From NCBI GenBank assembly GCA_003218815.1, contig QHON01000117.1, positions 1 to 6,364 on the forward strand: a stretch of DNA of 6,364 bases, given 5' to 3'. The stretch is from Verrucomicrobiota bacterium (GTDB taxonomy: Bacteria; Verrucomicrobiota; Verrucomicrobiia; Chthoniobacterales; UBA10450). Both the position numbers and the translations under genes were made by a program. Under the pieces are notes generated by a model, which was not told where the DNA came from, searched no databases, and saw only the letters and a list, made by a program, of their open reading frames with translations. Below are positions 1-5,679 of the stretch, piece after piece (position 1 is the stretch's first letter; each line of letters opens with the position of its first letter).

Positions 1-171
1 CACGAAGTTACAAGGAAGGACTGGACGCTGAAAATCAGCGTAAAAGAGGAACTTCCTCCCAAGCACTCAATGTCTTCACAAACCGGCAAGAGTTCCCGAA
101 CTGACGATTTCAAAGACGATCCGCTCATCCAGGAAGCCCTTGAAATGTTCAAAGGTGAAATAAGGCCCTAA
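1..171 (+). CDS. dnaX: DNA polymerase III subunit gamma/tau, C-terminal end (partial)
   Basis: This is the last 56 codons of a gene that enters from the left edge, read in frame 1 and ending at TAA 169-171. The visible tail is hydrophilic and finishes with DDPLIQEALEMFKGEIRP. Many DnaX proteins end in a similar acidic 'D-P-x-[VI]-Q-x-A-L-x-x-F' helix. The AAA+ ATPase and clamp-loader domains that would prove the identity lie outside the window. The call therefore rests on this tail plus the gene directly downstream, ybaB, since dnaX-ybaB is a widely conserved pair. DnaX is the ATP-driven motor of the clamp loader, which places the sliding clamp on primed DNA at the replication fork. The gap to ybaB is 11 bases, so the two are probably co-transcribed. 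The identification is likely but not certain. Confidence 0.72.
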   Translation, partial: HEVTRKDWTLKISVKEELPPKHSMSSQTGKSSRTDDFKDDPLIQEALEMFKGEIRP

Positions 172-182
172 ATCCAAGGATT

Positions 183-479
183 ATGAATTTGAACAAGCTC
201 ATGAAGCAGGCGCAAAAGATGCAGGAGCAAATGGCCAAAACGCAGGCTGAGCTCGAGAAGAAAACTGTCGAAGTGAGCGCCGCCGGCGGAAAAGTAAGAG
301 TTACGGCAAACGGCGCAGGTGACGTGATCGCAATCAAGATCGACAAGGAAGTTGTCGATCCAAACGACGTTGAATTTCTGGAGGAAATTGTCTTAGGCGG
401 TGTGAAACAAGCCGTCGAACAAGGCAAGGCGCTCGCCCAGTCTGAGATGACAAAAATTACAGGCCGACTTCAGCTCTAG
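183..479 (+). CDS. ybaB: YbaB/EbfC family nucleoid-associated DNA-binding protein
   Basis: The protein is 98 residues, close to the usual family length of 100-110. The N-terminal third (residues 1-35) is a charged, Gln/Met-rich helix beginning MNLNKLMKQAQKMQEQM, typical of the family. It is followed by the beta core with the hallmark ANGAGDVIAIKID (about 42-55) and VVDPNDVE (about 57-64), then a C-terminal helix with the EMTKITG motif near 88-94. Family members form tweezer-like dimers that bind DNA and coat the nucleoid; the exact cellular role is unsettled. The start at 183 is chosen because the first residues match the family N-terminus and AAGGA lies at 176-180. That ribosome site is only 2 bases from the ATG, closer than normal. 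It follows dnaX by 11 bases. In many bacteria recR comes next, but here the following gene is convergent and unrelated. Confidence 0.95.
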   Translation: MNLNKLMKQAQKMQEQMAKTQAELEKKTVEVSAAGGKVRVTANGAGDVIAIKIDKEVVDPNDVEFLEEIVLGGVKQAVEQGKALAQSEMTKITGRLQL

Positions 480-527
480 TGGGGGGGTCCATTACCGTCG
501 CGCTTGTCGACGAAAAACTCACACGAC

Positions 528-542
528 GCGCTCGTAGAGCGC
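528..542 (-). terminator. Possible hairpin terminator for the 545-1387 gene
   Basis: GCGCTC (528-533) and GAGCGC (537-542) form a perfect 6-bp stem with a 3-base loop, immediately beyond the stop codon of the minus-strand gene. Read on the minus strand, a run of five T (plus-strand A513-517) follows about 10 bases after the stem. That is further away than in a canonical intrinsic terminator, so it may be weak or only stabilise the RNA end. On the plus strand no T-run follows, so it is not a good terminator for ybaB. Confidence 0.3.
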
Positions 543-544
543 CG

Positions 545-1387
545 CTACCAAACCGCTCGCATTTCGCGAGTGTGTTTGTGGTAAACACAAACTTCGCGGA
601 TGCCAAGCGAATTCATTTTCTCGGCAAGGCTGCCGAAATTATCACCGAGTTGCACGTAGGAATGCGCGTCGGACGCGGTCGTAAATGGAATCCCCTTCTC
701 CATCGCCAGCTCAAGGATGCGGTCGCTTGGATAAAGTTCGTTGACCGGCTTACGCCAGCCAGCAGTGGAAAGTTCAATCCCAAGGTTGCGCGAACGAATG
801 AAATCGAGCGTTTCGCCGACGATTGCGTCAATCTCCGCATTTGGCCGATGACCATGGATTTTGATGAGGTCGAGATGAGCAAGGCAGTCGACGAGCCCAA
901 TCGCCGCCATTTCGCGGACGCGGCGAAAGTAATCATTGTAAATGGCGTCAATATCGCGCCCTTCGAATTGCTTAGCGCCCACAGGGACGCTGTCGAACAT
1001 CTGATCGTCGCGATCAAGAAAGTGAACGGAGCCCAAAACAAAATCGAGCTGATTCCAATGTTGCTCGACCCATTTTCGACCGGCTTTAGAGTGGACTGGA
1101 TCATTGTCCAACTCGATGCCGGCGCGAATTTTCAGATCGACATTTTTGTCACGCAGACGGTCGATTTCATCAAAATCGATTCCGGCGTGATACCGATCGT
1201 GATCGGTGAAAGCAATGTCGCTTAATCCGATTTTGCGTGCCGAATCCGCCCATGGCTGCAGAAGTTCCGGCGTATAAGGCTGCACCCGGTGTCCCTGCGG
1301 ATGGGTGTGATAATCGCAAACGAGCATTGCCATTGAGGATTTATACACGAACTCCGGACCTCGAAGCGCTCGGCCCGAGCGGTCCAT
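545..1387 (-). CDS. PHP-family phosphoesterase, probable histidinol-phosphatase (HisJ/HisK type)
   Basis: This is a 280-residue protein with the metal-binding signature of the PHP superfamily in the right order: DYHTH (H27, H29), TDHD (D62, H63), GIELD (E92), GSVHFL (H122), AHLDLIK (H171), and SDAH (D240, H242). The stretch GIELSTAGWRKPVNELYPS, ending in a SDAH motif, closely resembles HisJ-type histidinol-phosphatases. Those enzymes hydrolyse L-histidinol phosphate to L-histidinol, the penultimate step of histidine synthesis, in the cytoplasm. Related PHP proteins have other phosphoester substrates and no his gene is nearby, so the substrate is inferred. The ATG at 1387 lies 6 bases after the upstream stop, with AGG five bases before it. 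However, the fold only begins at LVCDYHTH, so ATGs at 1333 or 1327 (262 or 260 residues) are good alternatives. It is probably co-transcribed with the BsuPI-like gene and converges on ybaB. Confidence 0.85.
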   Translation of the reverse strand: MDRSGRALRGPEFVYKSSMAMLVCDYHTHPQGHRVQPYTPELLQPWADSARKIGLSDIAFTDHDRYHAGIDFDEIDRLRDKNVDLKIRAGIELDNDPVHSKAGRKWVEQHWNQLDFVLGSVHFLDRDDQMFDSVPVGAKQFEGRDIDAIYNDYFRRVREMAAIGLVDCLAHLDLIKIHGHRPNAEIDAIVGETLDFIRSRNLGIELSTAGWRKPVNELYPSDRILELAMEKGIPFTTASDAHSYVQLGDNFGSLAEKMNSLGIREVCVYHKHTREMRAVW

Positions 1388-1393
1388 CCTTAC

Positions 1394-1924
1394 CTATGGC
1401 ACGGCCAGGAATTTTTGCTGGATTCGCAACTCCGGATATTTCGGAAAGAAAACCTCCGCGATAAAGACTTTATTTGGCGTGAGATCGCGCGTCGCAATCG
1501 TTTCATTGTATTCGACGTGCTCTTGAGGATTAATCAAAACCGTTCCAGGTTTTTCTGCGATGGCGTGATTGTCGGACCATTTCGTCAGGATCTCCCCTGC
1601 CGAGTACCTCAGGCAAATTTCGATTCGCTGGTTTGTTGGAAATTCGAGTGTAACAGGACGTTTCGATTGATTCGTTAACGTCAATTTGATCCTGAGCTGT
1701 CGGACCTCCGAGAGTTTTATCGTCTGCGGCGTTATTTGCAAGTCGAGTGCGAGACCGCGCAATCTTGGATCTTTGTACTGCGGGATTCGCTCGGAAGAAA
1801 ACGGATGGAGCATGCGGCCCAACCAGCCGCGCCTGTGCGGTGTCGCAGTCGGCGCCGCTTCCTGGCCCGAGGCGCCTCCCCCGATCGCGAACATTATAAG
1901 GAGCAAAACAACGCGTCGCCTCAT
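1394..1924 (-). CDS. Secreted BsuPI-like domain protein
   Basis: From the ATG at 1924 the protein is 176 residues. It opens with an Arg-rich N-terminus and a hydrophobic segment (MRRRVVLLLIMFAIGGGASG, then Q) that looks like a Sec signal peptide cleaved near residue 20. There is no lipobox Cys. After a basic, low-complexity linker (about 22-50), residues 60-165 look like an immunoglobulin-like beta sandwich. The pattern LTLTNQSKRPVTLEFP, then a Tyr-Ser-Ala-Gly-Glu turn, KWSDN, and an 'I-N-P-Q-E' turn before the last strands resembles the BsuPI (intracellular proteinase inhibitor) domain. In that family the domain is often found in secreted proteins of unknown role, so protease inhibition is not implied. 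A longer reading to a TTG at 1951 (185 residues) is possible but would put nine extra residues before the signal. The PHP hydrolase gene follows 6 bases downstream. Confidence 0.75.
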   Translation of the reverse strand: MRRRVVLLLIMFAIGGGASGQEAAPTATPHRRGWLGRMLHPFSSERIPQYKDPRLRGLALDLQITPQTIKLSEVRQLRIKLTLTNQSKRPVTLEFPTNQRIEICLRYSAGEILTKWSDNHAIAEKPGTVLINPQEHVEYNETIATRDLTPNKVFIAEVFFPKYPELRIQQKFLAVP

Positions 1925-1932
1925 GAGCGGGT

Positions 1933-1961
1933 TAAACAGCAAACGTTGCAAATCCTGTCAA
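1933..1961 (-). promoter_or_regulatory. Weak candidate promoter for the BsuPI-like/PHP unit
   Basis: On the minus strand a perfect TTGACA (-35, plus positions 1956-1961) is followed 17 bases later by TGTTTA (1933-1938), a poor -10 match. Transcription would start near 1926, almost at the ATG at 1924, so the mRNA would be nearly leaderless. It lies in the 54-base gap between two divergent genes. The plus strand of the same gap has TTGCAA (1946-1951), 16 bases, then TATCAA (1968-1973), each a 4/6 match, pointing at the ATG at 1979. Both are pattern matches only. Confidence 0.22.
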
Positions 1962-1978
1962 ACCCTTTATCAATCGAC

Positions 1979-2446
1979 ATGAAGGCTTTCTGTGCGCTCT
2001 GGCTTTGGCTGCTTGTCGCCTTGCCGGTTGGCGTTGCGAAAGAGCGACATTGCATTTTCCGCGTGCACGTCCAGGGAAATCCGCGAGATACCGCGGCCTT
2101 TTCAACATCCGTGCGTGCCCAGCTCTCTGGGAAAGAGGTTGCGATTGAAAAAATGCCGTGGCTTTCGGAGCGCGATGTCATAGCATTTTCTCCTTATCCG
2201 GCCGCGAACGGAACCTATGGCGCGCTGTTTCAGCTCGACGAGCACGGGCGAGTTGTGCTCGATACTTTGAGCATTGAACGTCGCGGCAGTTTACTTTTTG
2301 TGTTCATCAATGGGCGGCCAATCACGGAACTTGCAATCGACAAACGCGTTTCCGACGGAAAAATCTACATCGCTTCTGGACTGACTGCGGCCGACATTAA
2401 CTTGATGAAGAAAGATTGGCGGTTGCTTGGCCCGCGCAAACGATAA
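1979..2446 (+). CDS. Small secreted protein of unknown function
   Basis: I do not recognise a named family. The ATG at 1979 gives 155 residues starting MKAFCALWLWLLVALPVGVA, a convincing Sec signal peptide with likely cleavage after the Ala at position 20. The frame stays open upstream to about 1736, but that part runs antisense through the neighbouring gene and would bury the signal, so 1979 is preferred. The mature part has an alpha/beta look. The C-terminal half contains LLFVFINGRPITELAID (about 105-121) followed by DGKIYIASGLTAADINLMKKDW (split around residues 126-147). This 'N-G-R ... I-x-S-G-[LF]-T' arrangement is reminiscent of the periplasmic P1 region of SecD-type proteins, but that is only a resemblance. 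It is 6 bases upstream of the M23 peptidase gene, so the two are probably one transcript exporting both products. Confidence 0.72.
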   Translation: MKAFCALWLWLLVALPVGVAKERHCIFRVHVQGNPRDTAAFSTSVRAQLSGKEVAIEKMPWLSERDVIAFSPYPAANGTYGALFQLDEHGRVVLDTLSIERRGSLLFVFINGRPITELAIDKRVSDGKIYIASGLTAADINLMKKDWRLLGPRKR

Positions 2447-2452
2447 TTCGCC

Positions 2453-3493
2453 ATGCGGTCGTTCGCTGCGGTAGTTTCGCTCTTCCTTCTTTCCCATTTC
2501 TCGATGATGGCCCAGACCGAGCGATCCGTTCTCGATCTCGTCCTGCCAACGGACAACGACGCCCTTTTCTCAGGCGGCGGGCGAGCATTTTACCAATATA
2601 TCGAGCGGGATTTCAAAGGAGTTAAGTCGACTCCGTGGGAGGGTGGGCAATACGGGTTCGTGCGTGATCCTGTTGAGACATCGGCTGGCGTCGTTTGCAC
2701 CAGGTTCCACGAAGGAATCGACATTCGGCCTCTGCGGCGTGATGGCCGCGGCAAACCGCTCGACGAAGTGCGCGCCATTGCCGACGGTAAAGTCGTGCAC
2801 ACAAACCTCGTGCCTGGTTACTCGAATTATGGGAAATACATCGTCATCGAGCACCGTTGGGATGGGTCAAACTATTTCAGTTTGTACGGGCATCTGAATT
2901 CGATCGCGGTGCAGCCCGGCGAGTCCGTGCAACGCGGTCAGCGAATCGGGGTGATGGGTTATACCGGGGTGGGCTTAAATCAGGCACGCGCACATGTCCA
3001 TTTGGAATTGAATCTGATGCTCAGCCATCAGTTCGAAGCGTGGCACAATGCATTTTTCAAAAACGATCCCAATCACAACGGCATTTACAACGGGATCAAT
3101 CTCGCCGGTCTCGATATTGCGCGGCTGTATCTCGCCGCCCACAAGAACCCTTCGCTTACGATATCCCAGTTTCTTCAGGAGGAGGAAACATTTTATAAAG
3201 TGACCTTGCCTAAATCATCACATTTCGAGTTGCCAAAGGCTTATCCTTGGTTGCTGACGGGCAACAGCAGAAAGGAGAAATCGTCGTGGGAAGTCTCTTT
3301 CGCGCGCTCGGGCTTGCCGCTGAAAATAGAACCAAGCGATAAGCATGTGATGCAGCCGGAACTGAGTTACTTCAAAAAGAGCTCAATCGATTATTCCTAT
3401 CTCACACGCGACGAAATATCCGGTCGGGCGGAAACCGCGCATCTCACTGAATACGGTCGACGACTGATGCAGCTTCTGATTTGGCCAGACTGA
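2453..3493 (+). CDS. Secreted M23 (LytM-type) zinc metallopeptidase
   Basis: This is a 346-residue protein with a signal peptide (residues 1-20, MRSFAAVVSL onwards, probable cut before Q21). The M23 domain spans about 80-190 and carries the zinc ligands in HEGID (H86, D90) and HVH (H183 as ligand, H181 catalytic), plus YGHL with H147. These residues are intact, so an active enzyme is expected. M23 enzymes cut peptide bonds in peptidoglycan cross-links or stems outside the cytoplasmic membrane; the precise bond here is unknown. A loop rich in Asn and Asp (about 202-216) follows the domain, and residues 230-346 form an extension that I cannot assign. The start is 6 bases after the previous stop, with no obvious ribosome site, so it may be translated by coupling with the upstream secreted-protein gene. 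It converges on mogA. Confidence 0.9.
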   Translation: MRSFAAVVSLFLLSHFSMMAQTERSVLDLVLPTDNDALFSGGGRAFYQYIERDFKGVKSTPWEGGQYGFVRDPVETSAGVVCTRFHEGIDIRPLRRDGRGKPLDEVRAIADGKVVHTNLVPGYSNYGKYIVIEHRWDGSNYFSLYGHLNSIAVQPGESVQRGQRIGVMGYTGVGLNQARAHVHLELNLMLSHQFEAWHNAFFKNDPNHNGIYNGINLAGLDIARLYLAAHKNPSLTISQFLQEEETFYKVTLPKSSHFELPKAYPWLLTGNSRKEKSSWEVSFARSGLPLKIEPSDKHVMQPELSYFKKSSIDYSYLTRDEISGRAETAHLTEYGRRLMQLLIWPD

Positions 3494-3515
3494 TGCGAAA
3501 GATTCGGGTCGGTGT

Positions 3516-3542
3516 GCGAAGCGTTCACGGGGCGAACGTCGC
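3516..3542. terminator. Possible bidirectional hairpin between convergent genes
   Basis: CGTTC (3522-3526) pairs with GAACG (3534-3538) around a 7-base loop, and GCG (3516-3518) with CGC (3540-3542) extends the stem across a small internal loop. It sits in the 84-base gap between the ends of the M23 gene and mogA. No T-run follows on either strand, so it is a weak candidate. Nothing else is visible in the gap. Confidence 0.2.
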
Positions 3543-3577
3543 TGGATACGCCTCCCCAGAGAGCGGCGGGCTCCCGA

Positions 3578-4060
3578 TCAACACGAAGTCGGCACTCGCT
3601 GCGCCAGCGCAACTCCGTGCGGAATTGCACCTTGGACGAAGCCGAGGCATTCCACGGCACCACTCGGTTTTCCCGGAAGTGCAATCACCAGGGAAAGATC
3701 GATGATTGCCGCGAGGCTGCGCGACAAGATTGAATTCGGCGTCATCTTCATTGATTCAGCGCGCATCACTTCTCCGAAGCCGGGCAATTCCACCCGCATA
3801 ATCGCACGAATCGCTTCCGGGGTAACATCGCGCGGGCCAACTCCGGTTCCGCCGGTCGTCAAGATCAAGCCGCAGCCTTGTTGGGAAAAGGAGCGAATCG
3901 CTTCCTGAATGCGCGCTGCGTCATCCGGGACAACCGCCTCGGAAAGAATTTCCCAGCCTGCTTTTTGTGCGGCTTCTTTCAACGCCGGTCCGCCGAAGTC
4001 CTTGTATTCGCCGGCGCTCGCGCGATCAGAGATTGTGACTATTCCAACTACGATCTGCAT
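3578..4060 (-). CDS. mogA: Molybdopterin adenylyltransferase
   Basis: The chosen ATG at 4060 gives 160 residues. MogA/MoaB-family signatures are clear: IVTISDRASAGEY near the N-terminus (7-19), TTGGTGVGPRDVTPEA (68-83, with D78 at the conserved catalytic Asp), LPGFGEVMR (92-100), and ALPGKPSGAVECL (127-139). The MogA group activates molybdopterin by transferring AMP from ATP to it, ready for molybdate insertion by MoeA. MogA and MoaB paralogues are hard to separate by eye, and the GEY-x-D-x-x-GP start favours MogA. A GTG at 4072 would add four residues (MAAR), but the family normally starts close to 'IxIVTISDRAS' and an AAGA precedes the ATG. This is the last gene of the moaA-moaC-mogA unit. 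The left arm of an inverted repeat overlaps the bases just before the start. Confidence 0.9.
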   Translation of the reverse strand: MQIVVGIVTISDRASAGEYKDFGGPALKEAAQKAGWEILSEAVVPDDAARIQEAIRSFSQQGCGLILTTGGTGVGPRDVTPEAIRAIMRVELPGFGEVMRAESMKMTPNSILSRSLAAIIDLSLVIALPGKPSGAVECLGFVQGAIPHGVALAQRVPTSC

Positions 4061-4066
4061 TCTTGC

Positions 4067-4150
4067 AGCCACAGATCAACATAGATGAAATACAGATTCT
4101 TCAGCATGTCAGCTCTGCTTATCGGTGTATATCTGTGTTTCTCTGTGGCT
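4067..4150. repeat. 84-bp imperfect inverted repeat at the moaC-mogA junction
   Basis: The left arm (4067-4097) begins AGCCACAGA, and the right arm (4121-4150) ends TCTGTGGCT. The outer 9 bases are a perfect inverted match. By hand alignment about 23 of 31 columns pair over the full arms, with a loop of 23 bases (4098-4120). The arms carry a loosely repeating 'ACA-x-AGAT' unit. I recall similar AGCCACAGA...TCTGTGGCT elements scattered between genes in Verrucomicrobia and other environmental bacteria; that is memory, not a search. The right arm lies inside the 3' end of moaC, and the left arm reaches the upstream side of mogA. In RNA it could fold into a long hairpin that tunes mogA expression. 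Confidence 0.75.
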
Positions 4151-4595
4151 TCTCTTTTGTTTTTGAAATCAGCCGTACGTCAGAAATAGTCATCTCTTTG
4201 TCGACAGCCTTGCACATGTCGTAGATCGTAAGAAGAGCGACGGCGACGCCAGTGAGCGCCTCCATTTCGACGCCGGTCTGGGCAATAGTGTGCGCGGTGC
4301 ATTTTACCTCCGCGCCTTGGTTCGACGCGACGATGTCGATCTTGACCTCGCCAAGCGGCAAAGTATGACAAAGCGGAATCAGTTGCGCGGTCTGCTTGGC
4401 GGCCTGAATGCCGGCAATCCGCGCGGTCGCGAGGACGTTGCCTTTTACCATTTGGTCCTTCGAAATCAAATCGAGTGTCTCGCTTTGAAGCCGGATTTTT
4501 CCCATCGCAACCGCCGTCCGGACACTGGACAGTTTGCCAGAGACATCGACCATTTGCGCGCGGCCGTCAGCGGCGATATGGGTGAGGCGTCCCAT
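4119..4595 (-). CDS. moaC: Cyclic pyranopterin monophosphate synthase
   Basis: This is a 158-residue protein matching MoaC along nearly its whole length: LTHIAADGRAQMVDVSGK (4-21), KGNVLATARIAGI (51-63), LIPLCHTLPL (72-81), TGVEMEALTGV (107-117), and YDMCKAVDK (125-133). The expected active-site residues K51, H77, E110, E112, D126 and K129 are all present. MoaC rearranges 3',8-cyclo-7,8-dihydroguanosine triphosphate, made by MoaA, into cyclic pyranopterin monophosphate in the cytoplasm. Small departures from the commonest sequence are Asn for Asp in KGNVL and Thr for Pro in CHTLPL. The usual fold ends near DVRLISK (about 139-145). The last dozen residues (KEKPQRNTDIHR) are encoded largely by one arm of an inverted repeat and are probably disordered. 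The ATG lies 3 bases after the moaA stop, so translation is likely coupled. Confidence 0.96.
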   Translation of the reverse strand: MGRLTHIAADGRAQMVDVSGKLSSVRTAVAMGKIRLQSETLDLISKDQMVKGNVLATARIAGIQAAKQTAQLIPLCHTLPLGEVKIDIVASNQGAEVKCTAHTIAQTGVEMEALTGVAVALLTIYDMCKAVDKEMTISDVRLISKTKEKPQRNTDIHR

Positions 4596-4598
4596 TGA

Positions 4599-5600
4599 TC
4601 AGCCGCCGATTGCGACCATCTTGCGGCCCGGCTTGTAATTGTCGCGAAAATCGTGTTGCTCCGGTTTTCGATCAACAACGTCCAGGAAAAACTGTTTGAG
4701 TTCCTCATCACTCGCGCCGGCTCGAAGTGGTTTCATAATATCGAACTCGAGATAACTGCCGAGACACGGACGTAATTTTCCATCGCACGTGAGACGAAGC
4801 TTGTTGCAGCTCTCGCAAAAATGTAGGTTCGTCATCGCGCCGATAAAGCCAACCCGCTGGTGGCGGCCTGGGATCTGATAGTAAGAGGCCGGGCCATTCG
4901 TTTGAAACTCGGGCTCCGGAATCAACTTGCCGTAGCGGCCTTCGATCAGTCGCCTCGCCTCAAAGACTGACATGAAATTTTCTTCATCGAGAACTTCTCT
5001 CGTGCTGACGGGCATCATCTCAATGAAACGCAGGATTAAATTACGCTCCGCAGCAAACTCGATTAGCGGAATCAGTTGGTCCTCATTTCGGCCGCGCATC
5101 AGCACCGTATTCAATTTGATTTGATCAAATCCTGCTGTGATGGCGGCATCGATTCCGTCAATGACTTGCGCGTGCAGATCACGCCCCGTGATTTTGGAAT
5201 AAACATGTCGGTCTAAAGTATCGAGGGAAATGTTGACCGATCTCACGCTGGCGTGTCGTAACGCTGTCGCCATTGTCCGCTGCGGCTCAACTTCGCGCGC
5301 GAGCAATGTCCCATTCGTGGAAAGACCTATGTCGCGAAGCCCTGGGATTCTCGGAAGCTCGCGGACAAGATCGAGCACACCGCGCCGGGTGAGCGGCTCG
5401 CCCCCAGTGATTCTGACCTTCGATACACCCAGCTCCACCCCGATGCGGATGAGACGCAGCGTCTCTTCGTAAGTCAGAATTTCGCTGCGCGGCAACCACT
5501 CCTGCAGCTCCTGCGGCATACAATAAGTGCACCGCTCGTTGCAGCGGTCTGTGATCGAAACCCGCAAGTAGGAAATGCGATGACCATGTCGATCCTGCAT
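4599..5600 (-). CDS. moaA: GTP 3',8-cyclase (radical SAM)
   Basis: The protein is 333 residues, a normal MoaA length. The N-terminal radical-SAM cluster motif is CNERCTYC (C20, C24, C27), preceded by HRISYLRVSITDRCN. ITGGEPL (64-70) binds S-adenosylmethionine, and VNISLDTLD (122-130) matches the barrel core. The second iron-sulfur site is FCESCNKLRLT then RPC (C262, C265, C279), and the protein ends in the conserved Gly-Gly (332-333). An extra Cys, C272, lies where LTADG is common. MoaA uses S-adenosylmethionine and two 4Fe-4S clusters to cyclise GTP to 3',8-cyclo-7,8-dihydro-GTP, the first step of molybdenum cofactor synthesis. It is the first gene of the moaA-moaC-mogA operon. No good ribosome site precedes the ATG. 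The upstream 74-base gap has TTGATT, 17 bases, TAACGT on the minus strand, a weak promoter match. Confidence 0.97.
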   Translation of the reverse strand: MQDRHGHRISYLRVSITDRCNERCTYCMPQELQEWLPRSEILTYEETLRLIRIGVELGVSKVRITGGEPLTRRGVLDLVRELPRIPGLRDIGLSTNGTLLAREVEPQRTMATALRHASVRSVNISLDTLDRHVYSKITGRDLHAQVIDGIDAAITAGFDQIKLNTVLMRGRNEDQLIPLIEFAAERNLILRFIEMMPVSTREVLDEENFMSVFEARRLIEGRYGKLIPEPEFQTNGPASYYQIPGRHQRVGFIGAMTNLHFCESCNKLRLTCDGKLRPCLGSYLEFDIMKPLRAGASDEELKQFFLDVVDRKPEQHDFRDNYKPGRKMVAIGG

Positions 5601-5651
5601 TAGAGCGCAACGTTACGGTTAATGCGAAGTTGAATCAAGGAAGCGACATGA

Positions 5652-5679
5652 TTGACTCATAACTCCGAGGCCGTATGAT
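5652..5679 (+). promoter_or_regulatory. Candidate sigma70-type promoter overlapping the first ATG of the lipoprotein gene
   Basis: TTGACT (5652-5657, 5/6 match to the -35 consensus) is separated by 16 bases from TATGAT (5674-5679, 5/6 match to the -10). The -10 covers the ATG at 5675. Transcription would then begin near A5687, which is also the second in-frame ATG. A GAGG (5667-5670) 4 bases before 5675 points the other way, to translation from 5675. Both signals are visible and they conflict. Confidence 0.35.

Noticed and set aside
479..1225. A 248-codon plus-strand open frame running opposite the PHP hydrolase gene
   Set aside because: It is the antisense shadow of a gene with complete PHP metal motifs; its translation shows no family resemblance, no signal and no plausible start.
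1736..1978. Extension of the 1979 secreted-protein gene 81 codons upstream
   Set aside because: The extension is antisense to the BsuPI-like gene and would bury an excellent signal peptide that begins exactly at the ATG at 1979.
4067..4150. Reading the moaC-mogA repeat as a CRISPR unit or riboswitch
   Set aside because: There are only two arms in inverted orientation and no direct repeats with spacers. It lies inside an operon rather than upstream of moaA, and it does not show the GC-rich multi-helix layout expected of the moco RNA motif.
4772..4784. Extra Cys272 in MoaA as a possible third cluster ligand
   Set aside because: The normal three ligands C262, C265 and C279 are present. A Cys in the LT-x-DG position is a minor substitution and gives no reason to propose a changed cluster.
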